DNA of 64,000 nt from contig NC_049991.1 in assembly GCF_000003815.2 (NCBI RefSeq), positions 3,827,086 through 3,891,085 on the forward strand, read 5' to 3'. This stretch comes from Branchiostoma floridae (lineage: Eukaryota; Chordata; Leptocardii; Amphioxiformes; Branchiostomatidae). Of the stretch, positions 40,455 through 44,649 are shown in pieces. The translations under genes and the position numbers were made by a program. Within the stretch, counting starts at the first letter, position 1, and the number at the start of each line of letters is the position of its first letter. The notes under the pieces were generated by a model. It made no database searches and had not been told where the DNA came from. It saw only the letters and a list, made by a program, of their open reading frames with translations.

Positions 40455-42778
40455 CCTGCTGCTGTTGCTGCTTCTACTACTACTACTGCTACTACTACCA
40501 CTACTACTACCACTACAATTACTACTTCTACTGCTGCTACTACTGCTATGACGACCATCGTTACTACTACCACCACTACTACTGCTGCTGCTACTATTAC
40601 TACTACTACTACTGCTGCTACTACTACTACTACTACTACTTCATACATGTAAGTCAGTGTTGACGTATCTTACAGCTCATCGCGTCGAATGACGACTACG
40701 TGGCCACGGCTGATGATTTTGAAGACCTGGACCGGATCAGAGACAAAGTGCTGGAAGTCGTTTGTCAAGGTAGTTAATCTAAAAACCCATTTTATCAATG
40801 CCCAATAAGGTTTTTCCCAAGCTTCTAGATAAGGGGTGTTCGTCATTGGCTTGGATAGTGGTGGTATGGAAGACATGGCATAACCATAACTCTGTTTAAA
40901 GCATTCTTTGCTTATCAGAACATATTGGCAAGGAAGGCTGCTTGCATGTATAGTGTTGTTATACTTATCTTATGCAATTCCTACAAATCTATAGATCTAT
41001 CAAATCATTAACATCCCGCCCCGAGGTGTATATGGTGACATATGACCTGTGTGGTTTCTATCTTCTTCTTGGCTTGTCTTCGCTAACGGTTTTTATAACC
41101 ACTAAATAAATCACCGAACGAAGCTGACCAATGGTATCACGGCATTTCAATCAATATAAAATGGGGACAACTGATTTGTTAATTTCTTCTGGCCATATCA
41201 TAGTGCCTCTTATTATAAAGTAAAACTTTTTTGCCAAAAATAGATAAAGACATCAGTACACCATATTCATATGTACATTTGTATTTATTTCCTTACAGCT
41301 GACAAGGGCAAACGTAACATTGGAGCCGAGGTCGAGAACGGACTGCAGTACCTGAAGAGCACGGCAGAGGCGCTGATGGACGACCTGGAGGGACGGAAGA
41401 ACCTGGGCCTGGAAACAACACAGACGGAGACTGGGGAGGATGCTGCTATGCAGCTCATAGAGGTTGGTTTTATCGAAGTCTTCACCACAATGCTGGCCAT
41501 TTTGTTTGATACATTTATAGGTCGAGTATATCCATACCTGTTATGCAGAATGCCTTTTATTCTTATCAAAGGCCCATTATGAAATACATTTGTATTTTGA
41601 CATCAAGTTCTTATAGAACAAAATGTCCACATGAATGACCCGTATGACCACTTTTCAAGATAATTGCATCATTATCCCACCCTAGGGGGGCTACTGGTGT
41701 TAAGGTATAGAAATGCTGCTGTTTACAACAGAAGGGTCAAATGTTATATGATAGGGCTTTAACTTACTTATGTTTAAAGTATAACTTAAATGACTTATCT
41801 GCTGTAGGGGTACTGGAAACCAATCAATGAATTGCACTTTATTGGATAAAATGTAACTGACTTATTCATTATGATCTATTAGATGAACTTTGCACTTTTG
41901 TGAGGTGACATCAAATATAACTATATGTGACCTCCTCTTTATAGACGTTAGATTCCATGTCCGAGCTGACGGCCGATGCCATCGAGGCGGGGGAAGAAGC
42001 CACCAAGAAAGTGTCATTCGTCCTCAACGAGATTGATCGACAACTGCAAGACATCCGGGACCTCACGGACATCCGGGACCCGTCGGACATCCGGGACCTC
42101 TCCAACATCCGGGGCATTCCAGAGCCTGATGAGTACGAGGAAACGAATGACCTTCACGACCCTCAGCCTGACGGGATGGAAGAGTTCCTGAACGTTCTCG
42201 ATGCAGATCTAGACATGCTGGAGGAAATCCGTAACCTTCGAGTTGACGAGGGTCTTGAACTTGAAGGGTTGGAGGAGGACGAGGATCTTGAAGTTGACGG
42301 ACAGAAGGAAGAGGAGGCACATGAACTTGAACCACTGGAGGAAGACGAGGGCCTTGGACTTAACGGACTGGAGGAAGACGAGGGCCTTGGACTTAACGGA
42401 CTGGAGGAAGACGAGGGCCCTGAACCTGACGGACTGGAGGAAGACGAGGGCCCTGAACCTGACGGACTGGAGGAAGACGAGGGCCCTGAACCTGACGGAC
42501 TGGAGGAAGAGCAGGACCCTCAACCTTATGGACTGGAGGAAGAGCAGGACCCTCAACCTTTTGGACTGGAGGAAGAGCAGGGCCCTCAACCTTATGGACT
42601 GGAGGAAGAGCAGGACCCTCAACCTTTTGGACTGGAGGAAGAGCAGGGCCCTCAACCTTATGGACTGGAGGAAGACGAGGCCTTTGGGCTTGGCGGACTG
42701 GAGGAAGACGAGGGCCTTCCCAAACCTGACAATCTGGAAGAGGTGCTGAGAGAGATTGAGGAGATCATTGATGGATGA
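871..42778 (+). CDS. Giant mosaic secreted protein gene: WSC, C-type lectin, 2x(vWD-C8-TIL-tectonin), vWA, acidic repeats (40 exons, 5' end missing)
   Basis: Reconstructed coding exons: 871-1093, 1631-1756, 2928-3083, 3938-4134, 4480-4663, 4879-4917, 5369-5663, 5943-5954, 6270-6329, 7155-7387, 8059-8220, 9990-10111, 10531-10651, 11236-11404, 11884-12080, 12627-12705, 12895-12921, 13221-13454, 14327-14479, 15131-15376, 15847-15996, 16443-16499, 17111-17343, 17978-18139, 19020-19141, 20080-20200, 21005-21173, 21951-22147, 23167-23239, 34993-35019, 35212-35442, 36030-36188, 36639-36887, 37143-37310, 38177-38385, 39274-39399, 39921-40046, 40676-40769, 41299-41462, 41945-42778. Borders are AG/GT and module borders are phase 1, as in shuffled extracellular genes. 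Phases agree at every junction except into exon 7. No signal peptide or start codon is visible, so the gene probably starts before base 1. Family knowledge suggests an extracellular, disulfide-rich, glycan-binding protein related in part to zonadhesin/IgGFc-binding proteins and to tectonin lectins. That this is one transcript is inferred. It could be two or more genes, but no stop codon or polyadenylation signal clearly splits it. Confidence 0.75.
1114..1466. repeat. Inverted-repeat element (GTGGGTAATATGTCA family)
   Basis: The left arm (about 1114-1165, CGAGTACACATACGCAGCGA then TTGTGGGTAATATGT) is matched in reverse complement twice, at about 1235-1282 and 1417-1463. This looks like a MITE with an internal partial duplication. 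Related pairs occur near 3130-3320 and 44057-44190. Confidence 0.6.
1631..3083 (+). CDS. WSC domain, two exons (1631-1756, 2928-3083)
   Basis: The first exon reads [10 protein letters not shown] and continues to [19 protein letters not shown]; the second reads [11 protein letters not shown] and ends [14 protein letters not shown]. This is the full WSC pattern, with GCY near the start, the MT...C...C...GY core, the QCFCG turn and the CGG.WR.S.Y end. WSC domains are small Cys-rich modules found in polycystin-1, fungal glucanases and stress sensors and are thought to bind carbohydrate. Both borders are phase 1. The intron between the exons holds a SINE (minus strand) and a 214-bp hairpin element. 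Confidence 0.9.
1873..2095 (-). mobile_element. tRNA-derived SINE
   Basis: On the minus strand the head GTAACTGGTAGAGCGTTCAG is an A-box-like sequence and GGTTCTGAGTTCGATCCC is a B box. It is followed by a conserved tail (GTGCCCTTGGCAAAGGCACT, ACCTGACTTCGGTCGGGGAG). The same arrangement in + orientation lies at 44650-44862. Confidence 0.75.
2486..2699. mobile_element. Hairpin MITE, hAT-like, with target duplication
   Basis: The ends are TAGCCTCTACCAGGCTCCGT and its near-exact reverse complement. Flanks TTAATGTAC (2477-2485) and TTGATGTAC (2700-2708) form an 8-9-base target duplication with one change. The termini are related to the element at 29198-29405. Confidence 0.75.
2725..2905. repeat. 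Degenerate hairpin-MITE relative
   Basis: It contains CAAGCAGAGG at the left and GCCGGAGCCGAACCTCTG...TTGGAGAGTAG at the right, the same termini as the elements at 35455 and 56219, with decayed arms. Another decayed member lies at about 45350-45470. Confidence 0.5.
3125..3330. repeat. Inverted-repeat element related to 1114-1466
   Basis: The left part TGTGTGGGTAACGG...GGTAAAATGTCAAAG pairs with CCTTCACATTGACATATTACC at 3296-3316. The remaining intron to 3650 shows nothing further. Confidence 0.4.
3655..3865 (+). mobile_element. Penelope-like element 3' fragment
   Basis: A frame reads [20 protein letters not shown], which matches the end of the GIY-YIG endonuclease of Penelope-like elements (compare the better copy at 23678-23924). 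It is followed by a tail with ATCCCGAAGAAGGCCTCAG. It is a dead 3' end in an intron. Confidence 0.6.
3938..4663 (+). CDS. C-type lectin domain, two exons (3938-4134, 4480-4663)
   Basis: Exon one carries the loop [18 protein letters not shown], then GGHLADLKT and YWIGLND. Exon two has [33 protein letters not shown] and YFICQT. The calcium and sugar ligands are present as EPN and WND, which in mannose-binding lectins predict binding of mannose-type sugars through Ca2+. The cysteines expected for the long-loop pair are there (EDC, LSC, FIC, RRC). The exons join in phase 0 and the domain is bounded by phase 1. The intron between them contains a telomere-like repeat block. Sugar specificity is inferred from the motif only. 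Confidence 0.93.
4172..4345 (+). repeat. Interstitial telomere-like (TTAGGG)n block
   Basis: Runs of GGGTTA units with frequent variants (GGGGTTA, TTGAGG, TTGGGTT), about 170 bases, lying 37 bases after the donor of the first C-type lectin exon. Confidence 0.9.
4879..4917 (+). CDS. 13-residue linker exon
   Basis: A 39-base phase 1-1 exon between TTTTTCAG and GTAAGC, encoding [14 protein letters not shown] across its borders. It carries one Cys and looks like a hinge between the lectin domain and the next module. The support is splice sites and phase only. Confidence 0.55.
5369..5663 (+). CDS. GCWKD-type Cys/Trp-rich domain exon
   Basis: The frame starting at 5369 reads [18 protein letters not shown], then [57 protein letters not shown] and ends VYKITG in phase 1. 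I know this Cys/Trp-rich module as a partner of WSC and lectin domains in lancelet and echinoderm proteins, but cannot give a secure family name. It resembles WSC in having Cys spaced around GG.WC and may bind carbohydrate. The preceding exon ends in phase 1 while this frame begins in phase 0. Either a small exon in 4918-5368 is missed or there is a 1-base indel near the start. The +1 frame is also open through the exon but has no domain features. Confidence 0.75.
5943..6329 (+). CDS. 12-base microexon (5943-5954) and EPP/PVN linker exon (6270-6329)
   Basis: The microexon sits between TTTCAG and GTATGT and would add GGPIG in phase 1-1. The next exon (AG at 6268-6269, GTAAGT at 6330) encodes [16 protein letters not shown] and leads into the vWD exon as K-PGTC. 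The same linker recurs at 16443-16499 before the second vWD domain, which confirms the exon. The microexon rests on splice sites and phase only and could be absent from the transcript. Confidence 0.6.
5955..7154. other. Introns around 6270-6329 with low-complexity repeats
   Basis: Apart from the small exon there are degenerate repeats of TGTCCGG and CATGACTCATGA type between about 6570 and 6960. I see no gene. Small open frames here have no domain features. Confidence 0.4.
7155..10111 (+). CDS. vWD domain 1, three exons (7155-7387, 8059-8220, 9990-10111)
   Basis: Exon one has the signature [19 protein letters not shown] and CKYVLV, then VAFCDRVEV. Exon two begins [13 protein letters not shown] and includes [13 protein letters not shown]. 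Exon three has [13 protein letters not shown] and [11 protein letters not shown]. This is the von Willebrand factor type D fold with its acidic calcium-site motif (GDPHY) and the CGNYNG turn; such domains are extracellular and often polymerise or bind matrix and glycoproteins. Exon phases are 1-0, 0-0, 0-2, and lengths 233, 162 and 122 are identical to copy 2. The first intron holds a 17-bp minisatellite, the second a hairpin element and Harbinger-like copy A. Confidence 0.93.
7645..8030. repeat. 17-base minisatellite in vWD 1 intron
   Basis: About 22 imperfect copies of GTCAGGTGGCTGCCTGT-type units, most regular at 7700-7790 and drifting (CCAGGTGATTGCCTGTC) toward the 3' end. The open frames across it on both strands are products of the repeat. 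Confidence 0.9.
8241..8520. mobile_element. 280-bp hairpin MITE
   Basis: Arms at 8241-8322 and about 8438-8520 are reverse complements for about 80 bases (core ACCGCCTGTCTGGATGTCCC). Flanks GCAGTAGTT and GCAATAGTT are a 9-base target duplication with one change. It inserted 20 bases after the donor of the second vWD 1 exon. Confidence 0.75.
8521..9020. other. Intron sequence, nothing identified
   Basis: AT-rich intron between the hairpin element and the Harbinger-like copy. No repeats or coding signal noticed. Confidence 0.5.
9024..9834 (+). mobile_element. Harbinger-like non-autonomous element, copy A (811 bp)
   Basis: The ends TACCCACCTCACATTA and TAATGTGAGGCGGGTA are inverted repeats. 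The flanks are TAA at 9021-9023 and 9835-9837, the 3-base TWA duplication of PIF/Harbinger elements. Inside is an 86-codon frame beginning [12 protein letters not shown], conserved in copy C, with no recognised domain. The other copies are at 32251-33066 and 54968-55781. Confidence 0.8.
10531..11404 (+). CDS. C8 domain 1, two exons (10531-10651, 11236-11404)
   Basis: Exon one completes the split Thr codon and reads [11 protein letters not shown] and [15 protein letters not shown]. Exon two reads [37 protein letters not shown] and ends at FCG. This is the C8 module that follows vWD in von Willebrand factor, zonadhesin and tectorin, giving conserved disulfides. The phases are 2-0 and 0-1. Lengths 121 and 169 match copy 2 exactly. 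Confidence 0.9.
10652..11235. other. Intron, nothing identified
   Basis: AT-rich intron between the C8 exons of copy 1. No repeat or coding signal noticed. The next long intron, 12081-12626, has only a short ACCGAGTGAGCAAAGCGAAC motif near 12273, which recurs near 16991. Confidence 0.5.
11884..12080 (+). CDS. TIL domain 1
   Basis: A 197-base exon, phase 1-0, encoding [44 protein letters not shown] and CVPLSSCGC. The dense Cys pattern is that of trypsin-inhibitor-like (TIL) modules, which follow C8 in zonadhesin-like proteins. As in those proteins it is likely a structural module; inhibitor activity is not implied. Confidence 0.92.
12627..12921 (+). CDS. Short Cys exon (12627-12705) and 27-base linker exon (12895-12921)
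   Basis: The first exon reads [20 protein letters not shown] and then QCEQQTG, a vWC-like C.C....I.C tail that commonly follows TIL. The second exon adds nine codons ([10 protein letters not shown] across the borders) and feeds phase 1 into the tectonin array. Both have counterparts in copy 2 (73 bases at 23167-23239 and 27 bases at 34993-35019), which supports them despite their size. Confidence 0.75.
13221..15996 (+). CDS. Tectonin array 1, four exons (13221-13454, 14327-14479, 15131-15376, 15847-15996)
   Basis: The exons encode 78, 51, 82 and 50 residues, all phase 1-1. Repeats have the tectonin/TECPR form: [51 protein letters not shown]. By eye the exons hold 2, 1, 2 and 1 repeats, six in all, matching the six-bladed propeller of fish-egg lectin and other tectonins. 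Those lectins bind bacterial glycans or methylated sugars. Sugar binding here is inferred from the family. Confidence 0.9.
13860..14326. repeat. Decayed tandem copies of the start of exon 14327-14479
   Basis: Two units precede the real exon. Each has a TAGCAATCTTT...GTTGAAATTGCA tract, an acceptor-like TATCAG or TACCAG, and then an AGCGTNNACAGGGC-like copy of the exon start (about 13891 and 14060). The second unit is interrupted at about 14137-14245 by a repeat with GACGCCTCAGG and CGCATTCCCTAGGGAATTC that recurs at about 23393-23515. Confidence 0.65.
14530..14800 (-). mobile_element. LINE reverse-transcriptase C-terminal fragment
   Basis: The minus-strand frame reads [20 protein letters not shown] and [16 protein letters not shown], the typical end of a LINE ORF2 (RWLGHVLRM...RGRPK.RW...). 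It is truncated. A related scrap in the same orientation lies at about 38807-38890. Confidence 0.75.
16443..16499 (+). CDS. EPP/PVN linker exon before vWD 2
   Basis: A 57-base phase 1-1 exon encoding [18 protein letters not shown]. It is the counterpart of 6270-6329 and shows that the second block starts with the same linker. It ends in C before GTAAGT, completing a Pro codon with the vWD exon. Confidence 0.85.
16640..17110. repeat. Decayed tandem copies of the start of the vWD 2 exon
   Basis: Upstream of the acceptor at 17110 there are two degenerate units (about 16790-16870 and 16935-17050). They carry GCGATCCTCATTACATCA and CGGGTCAGTGCAAGGATATC-like copies of the exon start, each followed by an ACCGAGTGAGCAGAGCGAAG stretch. 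A third copy of the latter part is at about 16645-16710. Confidence 0.65.
17111..19141 (+). CDS. vWD domain 2, three exons (17111-17343, 17978-18139, 19020-19141)
   Basis: Same lengths (233, 162, 122) and phases as vWD 1. Motifs: [62 protein letters not shown], and [15 protein letters not shown]. The first and third exons are nearly identical to copy 1 at nucleotide level over long stretches while the middle exon has diverged more. Decayed partial copies of the first exon start lie just upstream. Confidence 0.93.
18280..18400 (+). mobile_element. Penelope-like 3' fragment in vWD 2 intron
   Basis: It reads [12 protein letters not shown] and then [11 protein letters not shown] and closely matches 43085-43180 (AACAGAGACGGGGGGTGACA). 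Both resemble the NRDGG...LP end of Penelope-like endonucleases. Confidence 0.6.
19795..20000 (-). mobile_element. SINE tail and Penelope-like scrap
   Basis: At 19795-19895 the minus strand has the SINE tail (GCCCTTGGGAAAGGCACTTT, ACCTAGCTTTGGCTAGGG). At 19895-19945 it reads [13 protein letters not shown], a Penelope-like endonuclease end. Confidence 0.55.
20080..21173 (+). CDS. C8 domain 2, two exons (20080-20200, 21005-21173)
   Basis: The exons read [34 protein letters not shown], and then [37 protein letters not shown]. Lengths 121 and 169 equal copy 1. The intron between the exons holds a tandem array whose units each include a decayed copy of the acceptor and first bases of the second exon. 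Confidence 0.9.
20295..21004. repeat. Tandem array carrying decayed C8 exon starts
   Basis: About five units of roughly 155 bases. Each has GGTGGCTCCG...GAGGTGTCACCAAAA, then AGATGC...TTTTCAGGC and a stretch like CTGNATCTCNGTNNTNAACC. The last unit leads into the true acceptor and the exon at 21005. Clear units start near 20299, 20452, 20778 and 20932; one near 20605 is truncated. Confidence 0.75.
21951..22147 (+). CDS. TIL domain 2
   Basis: A 197-base exon, phase 1-0, reading [38 protein letters not shown] and [17 protein letters not shown]. The Cys spacing matches TIL 1 residue for residue. Confidence 0.92.
22346..22923 (-). mobile_element. mariner-type element remnant (578 bp)
   Basis: The ends CGAGGGGCGTTCAAT and ATTGAACGCCCCTCG are inverted repeats flanked by TA (22344-22345, 22924-22925). 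The minus-strand frame reads [20 protein letters not shown] and [20 protein letters not shown], the N-terminal helix-turn-helix part of mariner transposases (Mos1-like). The catalytic region is missing. Confidence 0.85.
23010..23118. repeat. (CA)n and (GA)n microsatellites
   Basis: Interrupted ACAC tract to about 23092 followed by AGAGAG to 23118, about 50 bases before the exon at 23167. Confidence 0.9.
23167..23239 (+). CDS. Short Cys exon, copy 2
   Basis: 73 bases, phase 0-1, encoding [17 protein letters not shown] and then IVCEAEP before GTGAGT. It is the counterpart of 12627-12705, two codons shorter. The following intron is 11.75 kb, the longest in the gene. Confidence 0.8.
23606..23996 (+). 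mobile_element. Penelope-like endonuclease end between 72-base inverted repeats
   Basis: Arms 23606-23677 and 23925-23996 are exact reverse complements (ACTTTATATCCGTACACAAA at the left). The spacer reads [20 protein letters not shown] and [18 protein letters not shown], the C-terminal end of a Penelope-like GIY-YIG endonuclease. No reverse transcriptase is present. Confidence 0.75.
24645..27435. repeat. Diverged local duplication
   Basis: Segment 24645-24790 resembles 26600-26735 (AGACAAGGCTTTCCGTACAC against AGGCAAGGTTTTCCGTATAC) and 25800-26035 resembles 27190-27435 (AGCTGACCGTTACTG in both). The second copy has a 119-codon open frame (27023-27382) with [12 protein letters not shown]. In the first copy this frame is broken. 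Origin unknown. Confidence 0.55.
29136..29560. mobile_element. TA-flanked MITE (CTGTAAATGCA family), interrupted copy
   Basis: The ends CTGTAAATGCATCTAAGTTC and AACATTTCTGCATTTACAG are inverted, with TA on both sides. Interior GTTCGCGG and CCGCGAA blocks match copies at 53005-53194 and 62379-62582. A second element is inserted at 29198-29405. Confidence 0.85.
29198..29405. mobile_element. Hairpin element nested in the MITE
   Basis: About 208 bases, almost fully palindromic (TAGTCTCTACCAGACTCCGG at the left, reverse complement at the right). The flanks are an exact 8-base duplication ACTTTTCA at 29190-29197 and 29406-29413, typical of hAT-type insertion. Confidence 0.85.
31078..31201 (+). repeat. 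Tandem duplication of about 62 bases
   Basis: Two copies of a unit containing CAAATTTAGTCGTTTTTTTG and TAGAAAATAG.ACTCTCCT, differing by a few bases in a T tract. Confidence 0.85.
32251..33066 (+). mobile_element. Harbinger-like element, copy B (816 bp)
   Basis: Same element and orientation as 9024-9834. The flanks are TTA (32248-32250) and TAA (33067-33069). Its internal 86-codon frame is broken compared with the other copies. Confidence 0.8.
34993..35019 (+). CDS. 27-base linker exon, copy 2
   Basis: Nine codons ([10 protein letters not shown] across the borders) between TTCTATAG and GTAAGT, phase 1-1. It has the same length and position relative to the tectonin array as 12895-12921, which is the main reason to accept so small an exon. 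Confidence 0.7.
35212..37310 (+). CDS. Tectonin array 2, four exons (35212-35442, 36030-36188, 36639-36887, 37143-37310)
   Basis: The exons encode 77, 53, 83 and 56 residues, phase 1-1 throughout. Repeats include [52 protein letters not shown] and [18 protein letters not shown]. As in array 1 they form 2+1+2+1 repeats. The third exon is almost identical to 15131-15376 over its second half. A hairpin element sits directly after the donor of the first exon. Confidence 0.9.
35455..35598. mobile_element. Hairpin MITE at a splice donor
   Basis: The ends TACTCTCCAAGCAGAGGTTA and TAACCTCTGCTTGGGGAGTA are inverted. The 12-base direct repeat GTAGGTTATGTT at 35443-35454 and 35601-35612 includes the donor of exon 35212-35442. 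Confidence 0.75.
37311..38176. other. Intron between tectonin array 2 and vWA
   Basis: AT-rich intron. No coding signal or defined repeat noticed. Confidence 0.5.
38177..40769 (+). CDS. vWA domain, four exons (38177-38385, 39274-39399, 39921-40046, 40676-40769)
   Basis: Exon one reads [20 protein letters not shown], giving the MIDAS DxSxS motif (DGSKS), then [11 protein letters not shown]. Exon two has [11 protein letters not shown] and [11 protein letters not shown], with the MIDAS Thr. Exon three has [12 protein letters not shown], with the MIDAS Asp, and [12 protein letters not shown]. Exon four has [18 protein letters not shown] and ends VVCQ. This is a complete metal-competent vWA fold, as in matrilins and collagens, able in principle to bind a ligand through a divalent ion. 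Phases are 1-0, 0-0, 0-0, 0-1. Confidence 0.93.
38565..38765. repeat. GAT/GTT low-complexity tract
   Basis: Degenerate TGATGTTGATG repeats in the first vWA intron. The open frame on the minus strand (Ile/Asn/Ser-rich) is an artefact of it. Confidence 0.85.
40364..40642. repeat. (ACT)n trinucleotide array
   Basis: About 280 bases, nearly pure CTA/ACT over the first 80 or so and then interrupted by CTG and CCA variants. It ends 35 bases before the acceptor of exon 40676. Poly-Tyr, poly-Thr and poly-Val frames come from it. Confidence 0.95.
40770..41944. other. Introns flanking exon 41299-41462
   Basis: No repeats of note apart from a short ATCACCGAACGAAGC motif near 41111 related to that at 16991. 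Confidence 0.5.
41299..41462 (+). CDS. Helical linker exon after vWA
   Basis: A 164-base exon, phase 1-0, encoding [19 protein letters not shown] and a charged helix-like stretch to DAAMQLIE. I recognise no domain. The alternating charged and hydrophobic residues suggest an amphipathic helix or short coiled coil leading to the tail. Confidence 0.8.
41945..42778 (+). CDS. Terminal exon: acidic tail with 11-residue repeats and stop
   Basis: The acceptor is TTTATAG at 41944 and the stop is TGA at 42776-42778. The first third is helix-like ([17 protein letters not shown]) followed by short DIRDL/DIRDP repeats near 42051-42112. From about 42262 to 42730 there are roughly 14 units of 33 bases coding [11 protein letters not shown]-type repeats, with sub-types [22 protein letters not shown] and [11 protein letters not shown] grouped in that order. 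The repeat region is very acidic and probably disordered; it may bind Ca2+ or basic partners (inference). Arg/Leu-rich open frames on both strands here are shadows. Confidence 0.88.
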   Translation, partial: TLDSMSELTADAIEAGEEATKKVSFVLNEIDRQLQDIRDLTDIRDPSDIRDLSNIRGIPEPDEYEETNDLHDPQPDGMEEFLNVLDADLDMLEEIRNLRVDEGLELEGLEEDEDLEVDGQKEEEAHELEPLEEDEGLGLNGLEEDEGLGLNGLEEDEGPEPDGLEEDEGPEPDGLEEDEGPEPDGLEEEQDPQPYGLEEEQDPQPFGLEEEQGPQPYGLEEEQDPQPFGLEEEQGPQPYGLEEDEAFGLGGLEEDEGLPKPDNLEEVLREIEEIIDG

Positions 42779-43084
42779 CTGACACCTGACATCCATTCTT
42801 AACATCGTCTTTATGCAGTGCATACGTAGTCGTAGTGATGCAAAAATGTTTTAGTGTTAGAGATAAGTATAGCACATTCAAAGCACCGCAGTTAGCTTAT
42901 GTCATAGAATATATGCATTGATATCAGTTGTCAAACTGCAAGTAGGATATCTATGGTGTTTATGCTAATCTTAGATATGATTGAATGCTAAGGGCGCACC
43001 CTCAATTTCTGCTTCCATAGCAAAGATGCTAAACAATTAGAGAAACATGTATCATGAAAATAACTTTACCTGACCAACACTGAA

Positions 43085-43365
43085 ATAGTTGAACAGAGAC
43101 GGGGGGTGACACAGGTTATCTGGCACCTACGACCCGTCGCTGCAGTCACGTGTCTCCAACGTCACGTCCCGGAAGCTGCAGTAAACTAATCTCCAAGCAG
43201 ATCCACGGTGGCGTAATATAGCATCAAACCCACCGTAGGTGCCCAGTTTGACTCCCTTTGGCCGGCTATACTCCTTGGCCAGCTTTGATACCATCTTATG
43301 GCACCATAGGATCTGCTTGGAGATTACAGTAAACGGGTCTATAACTTGAACAAGGCTGACGGAGT
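43085..43365 (+). mobile_element. Penelope-like 3' fragment split by a hairpin MITE
   Basis: The fragment (AACAGAGACGGGGGGTGACA, CGTCACGTCCCGGAAGCTGC) is interrupted at 43187-43326 by a 140-base element with ends TAATCTCCAAGCAGATCC and GGATCTGCTTGGAGATTA. The flanking CAGTAAAC at 43179-43186 and 43327-43334 is an exact 8-base target duplication. Confidence 0.8.
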
Positions 43366-44649
43366 CAATCGGAAAAATTGGTCAATTCATAACTATTTTC
43401 GTGCTGGTTAATTCTAGTTTTTTTCATAAACATATGATAGTGAAATCAACACATAATTGGTTACTTTGCTACTTGCAGGTACATGCGATAAACTAGTTCA
43501 GACATTCCGATGGAATGTTAGGATTATGGTTTATTAAATGGTGTAATAGAATTACATAGTACTGACATGACATGTATGTTATACATACAGAGGTGAGAGA
43601 ATGTTACGAAATGAACGCAATTGGCAGCTATCTTTTCTTACTGTCTTTTATTTGGTATTATTATTAAGTCCATTTGGTATCGCTAGTTCACTGCAGGGAT
43701 ACATCATAGAAATATGCTTATCATAATCTGAACATCTAGCATAAACAAGCAAAAATTATACACATCTAAGCTATATTGAATAGATAGTTTGCACTGACCG
43801 ACCGTGACAAGAAACATGTTGTAAACTTGGAAATATCTTGTAAGAATCATACTGAGAAAAGGTCCAATCCAGGCAGTAGTGTGTGTTAACGGCAAATGAC
43901 TGAACATTGTTCGAAAGAGTGCAAAAAAGCAAATAAAAACGGTAATGGGATATACTTCTGCCTGTTCTTGTTTTCATAGCTTGACAGGTAGCAAGTTATT
44001 TCTATTATCACCCCCCTCCCCCCCACTACAGCCTACTCCTGGAATGATTCGTTTAAACTGCGTATGTGTAAGGTCAAAGGTGAAAGCCCCTGACTTGTAA
44101 ACATTTTTTGTATAGGCCATATCTTATACATGCCCAGGCGTATTTTGTTTTATCCCAGGGGCCTTCACCTTTGACATCTTACCCATGATGCATCACACTA
44201 GGCTTGCGGAGGTTCAAACCATTATCCTGTTTATAGTGTTAAAGAGGCAGAAAAGATATGCTCTTATTCACCCCTGTTCACATGTCATCATTCCACCCCG
44301 TTTCTACCCGCTCCTTGATTGTTTTAGTCCTGGTTGCTTCTGACTAACCATTGACTGAAAAGGTCCTTGAAAAATTTTGATAAGGGTTCTTGACTATCAT
44401 CAAAAGTGTCTCATTTCCGATTTGAGTTTTTTTAGAAGACATTAGCAGTTTTAAAGTGGTAACAGGTGTCACTTCTACAAGTACAATCAAGGCTATATCA
44501 CAATATATATTTGCTAATTTAGGTACTTAACAGTCATGTTGACCATCTTGGGAGTCAAACGATTTTTTTTTTGATAAAGCAAAATTAATGAGAATCTCGT
44601 GTAATTCATTGAATTTACTTGCTGTATCCTGACCCCACAATACTATTAA
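43366..44649. other. Intergenic, with a hairpin-like repeat at 44057-44190
   Basis: Mostly featureless. AAGGTCAAAGGTGAAAGCCC (44071) pairs with GGGGCCTTCACCTTTGACAT (44158), a member of the family at 1114-1466. No clear polyadenylation signal for the large gene was seen; ATTAAA near 43533 is a weak candidate. Confidence 0.45.

Noticed and set aside
40319-40663. Poly-Tyr, poly-Thr and poly-Val open frames
   Set aside because: They are translations of the (ACT)n microsatellite on both strands.
42209-42823. 204-codon Leu/Arg-rich minus-strand frame and 168-codon Arg/Trp-rich + frame
   Set aside because: Both arise from the 33-base repeats of the acidic tail; repeats of a length divisible by three keep all frames open.
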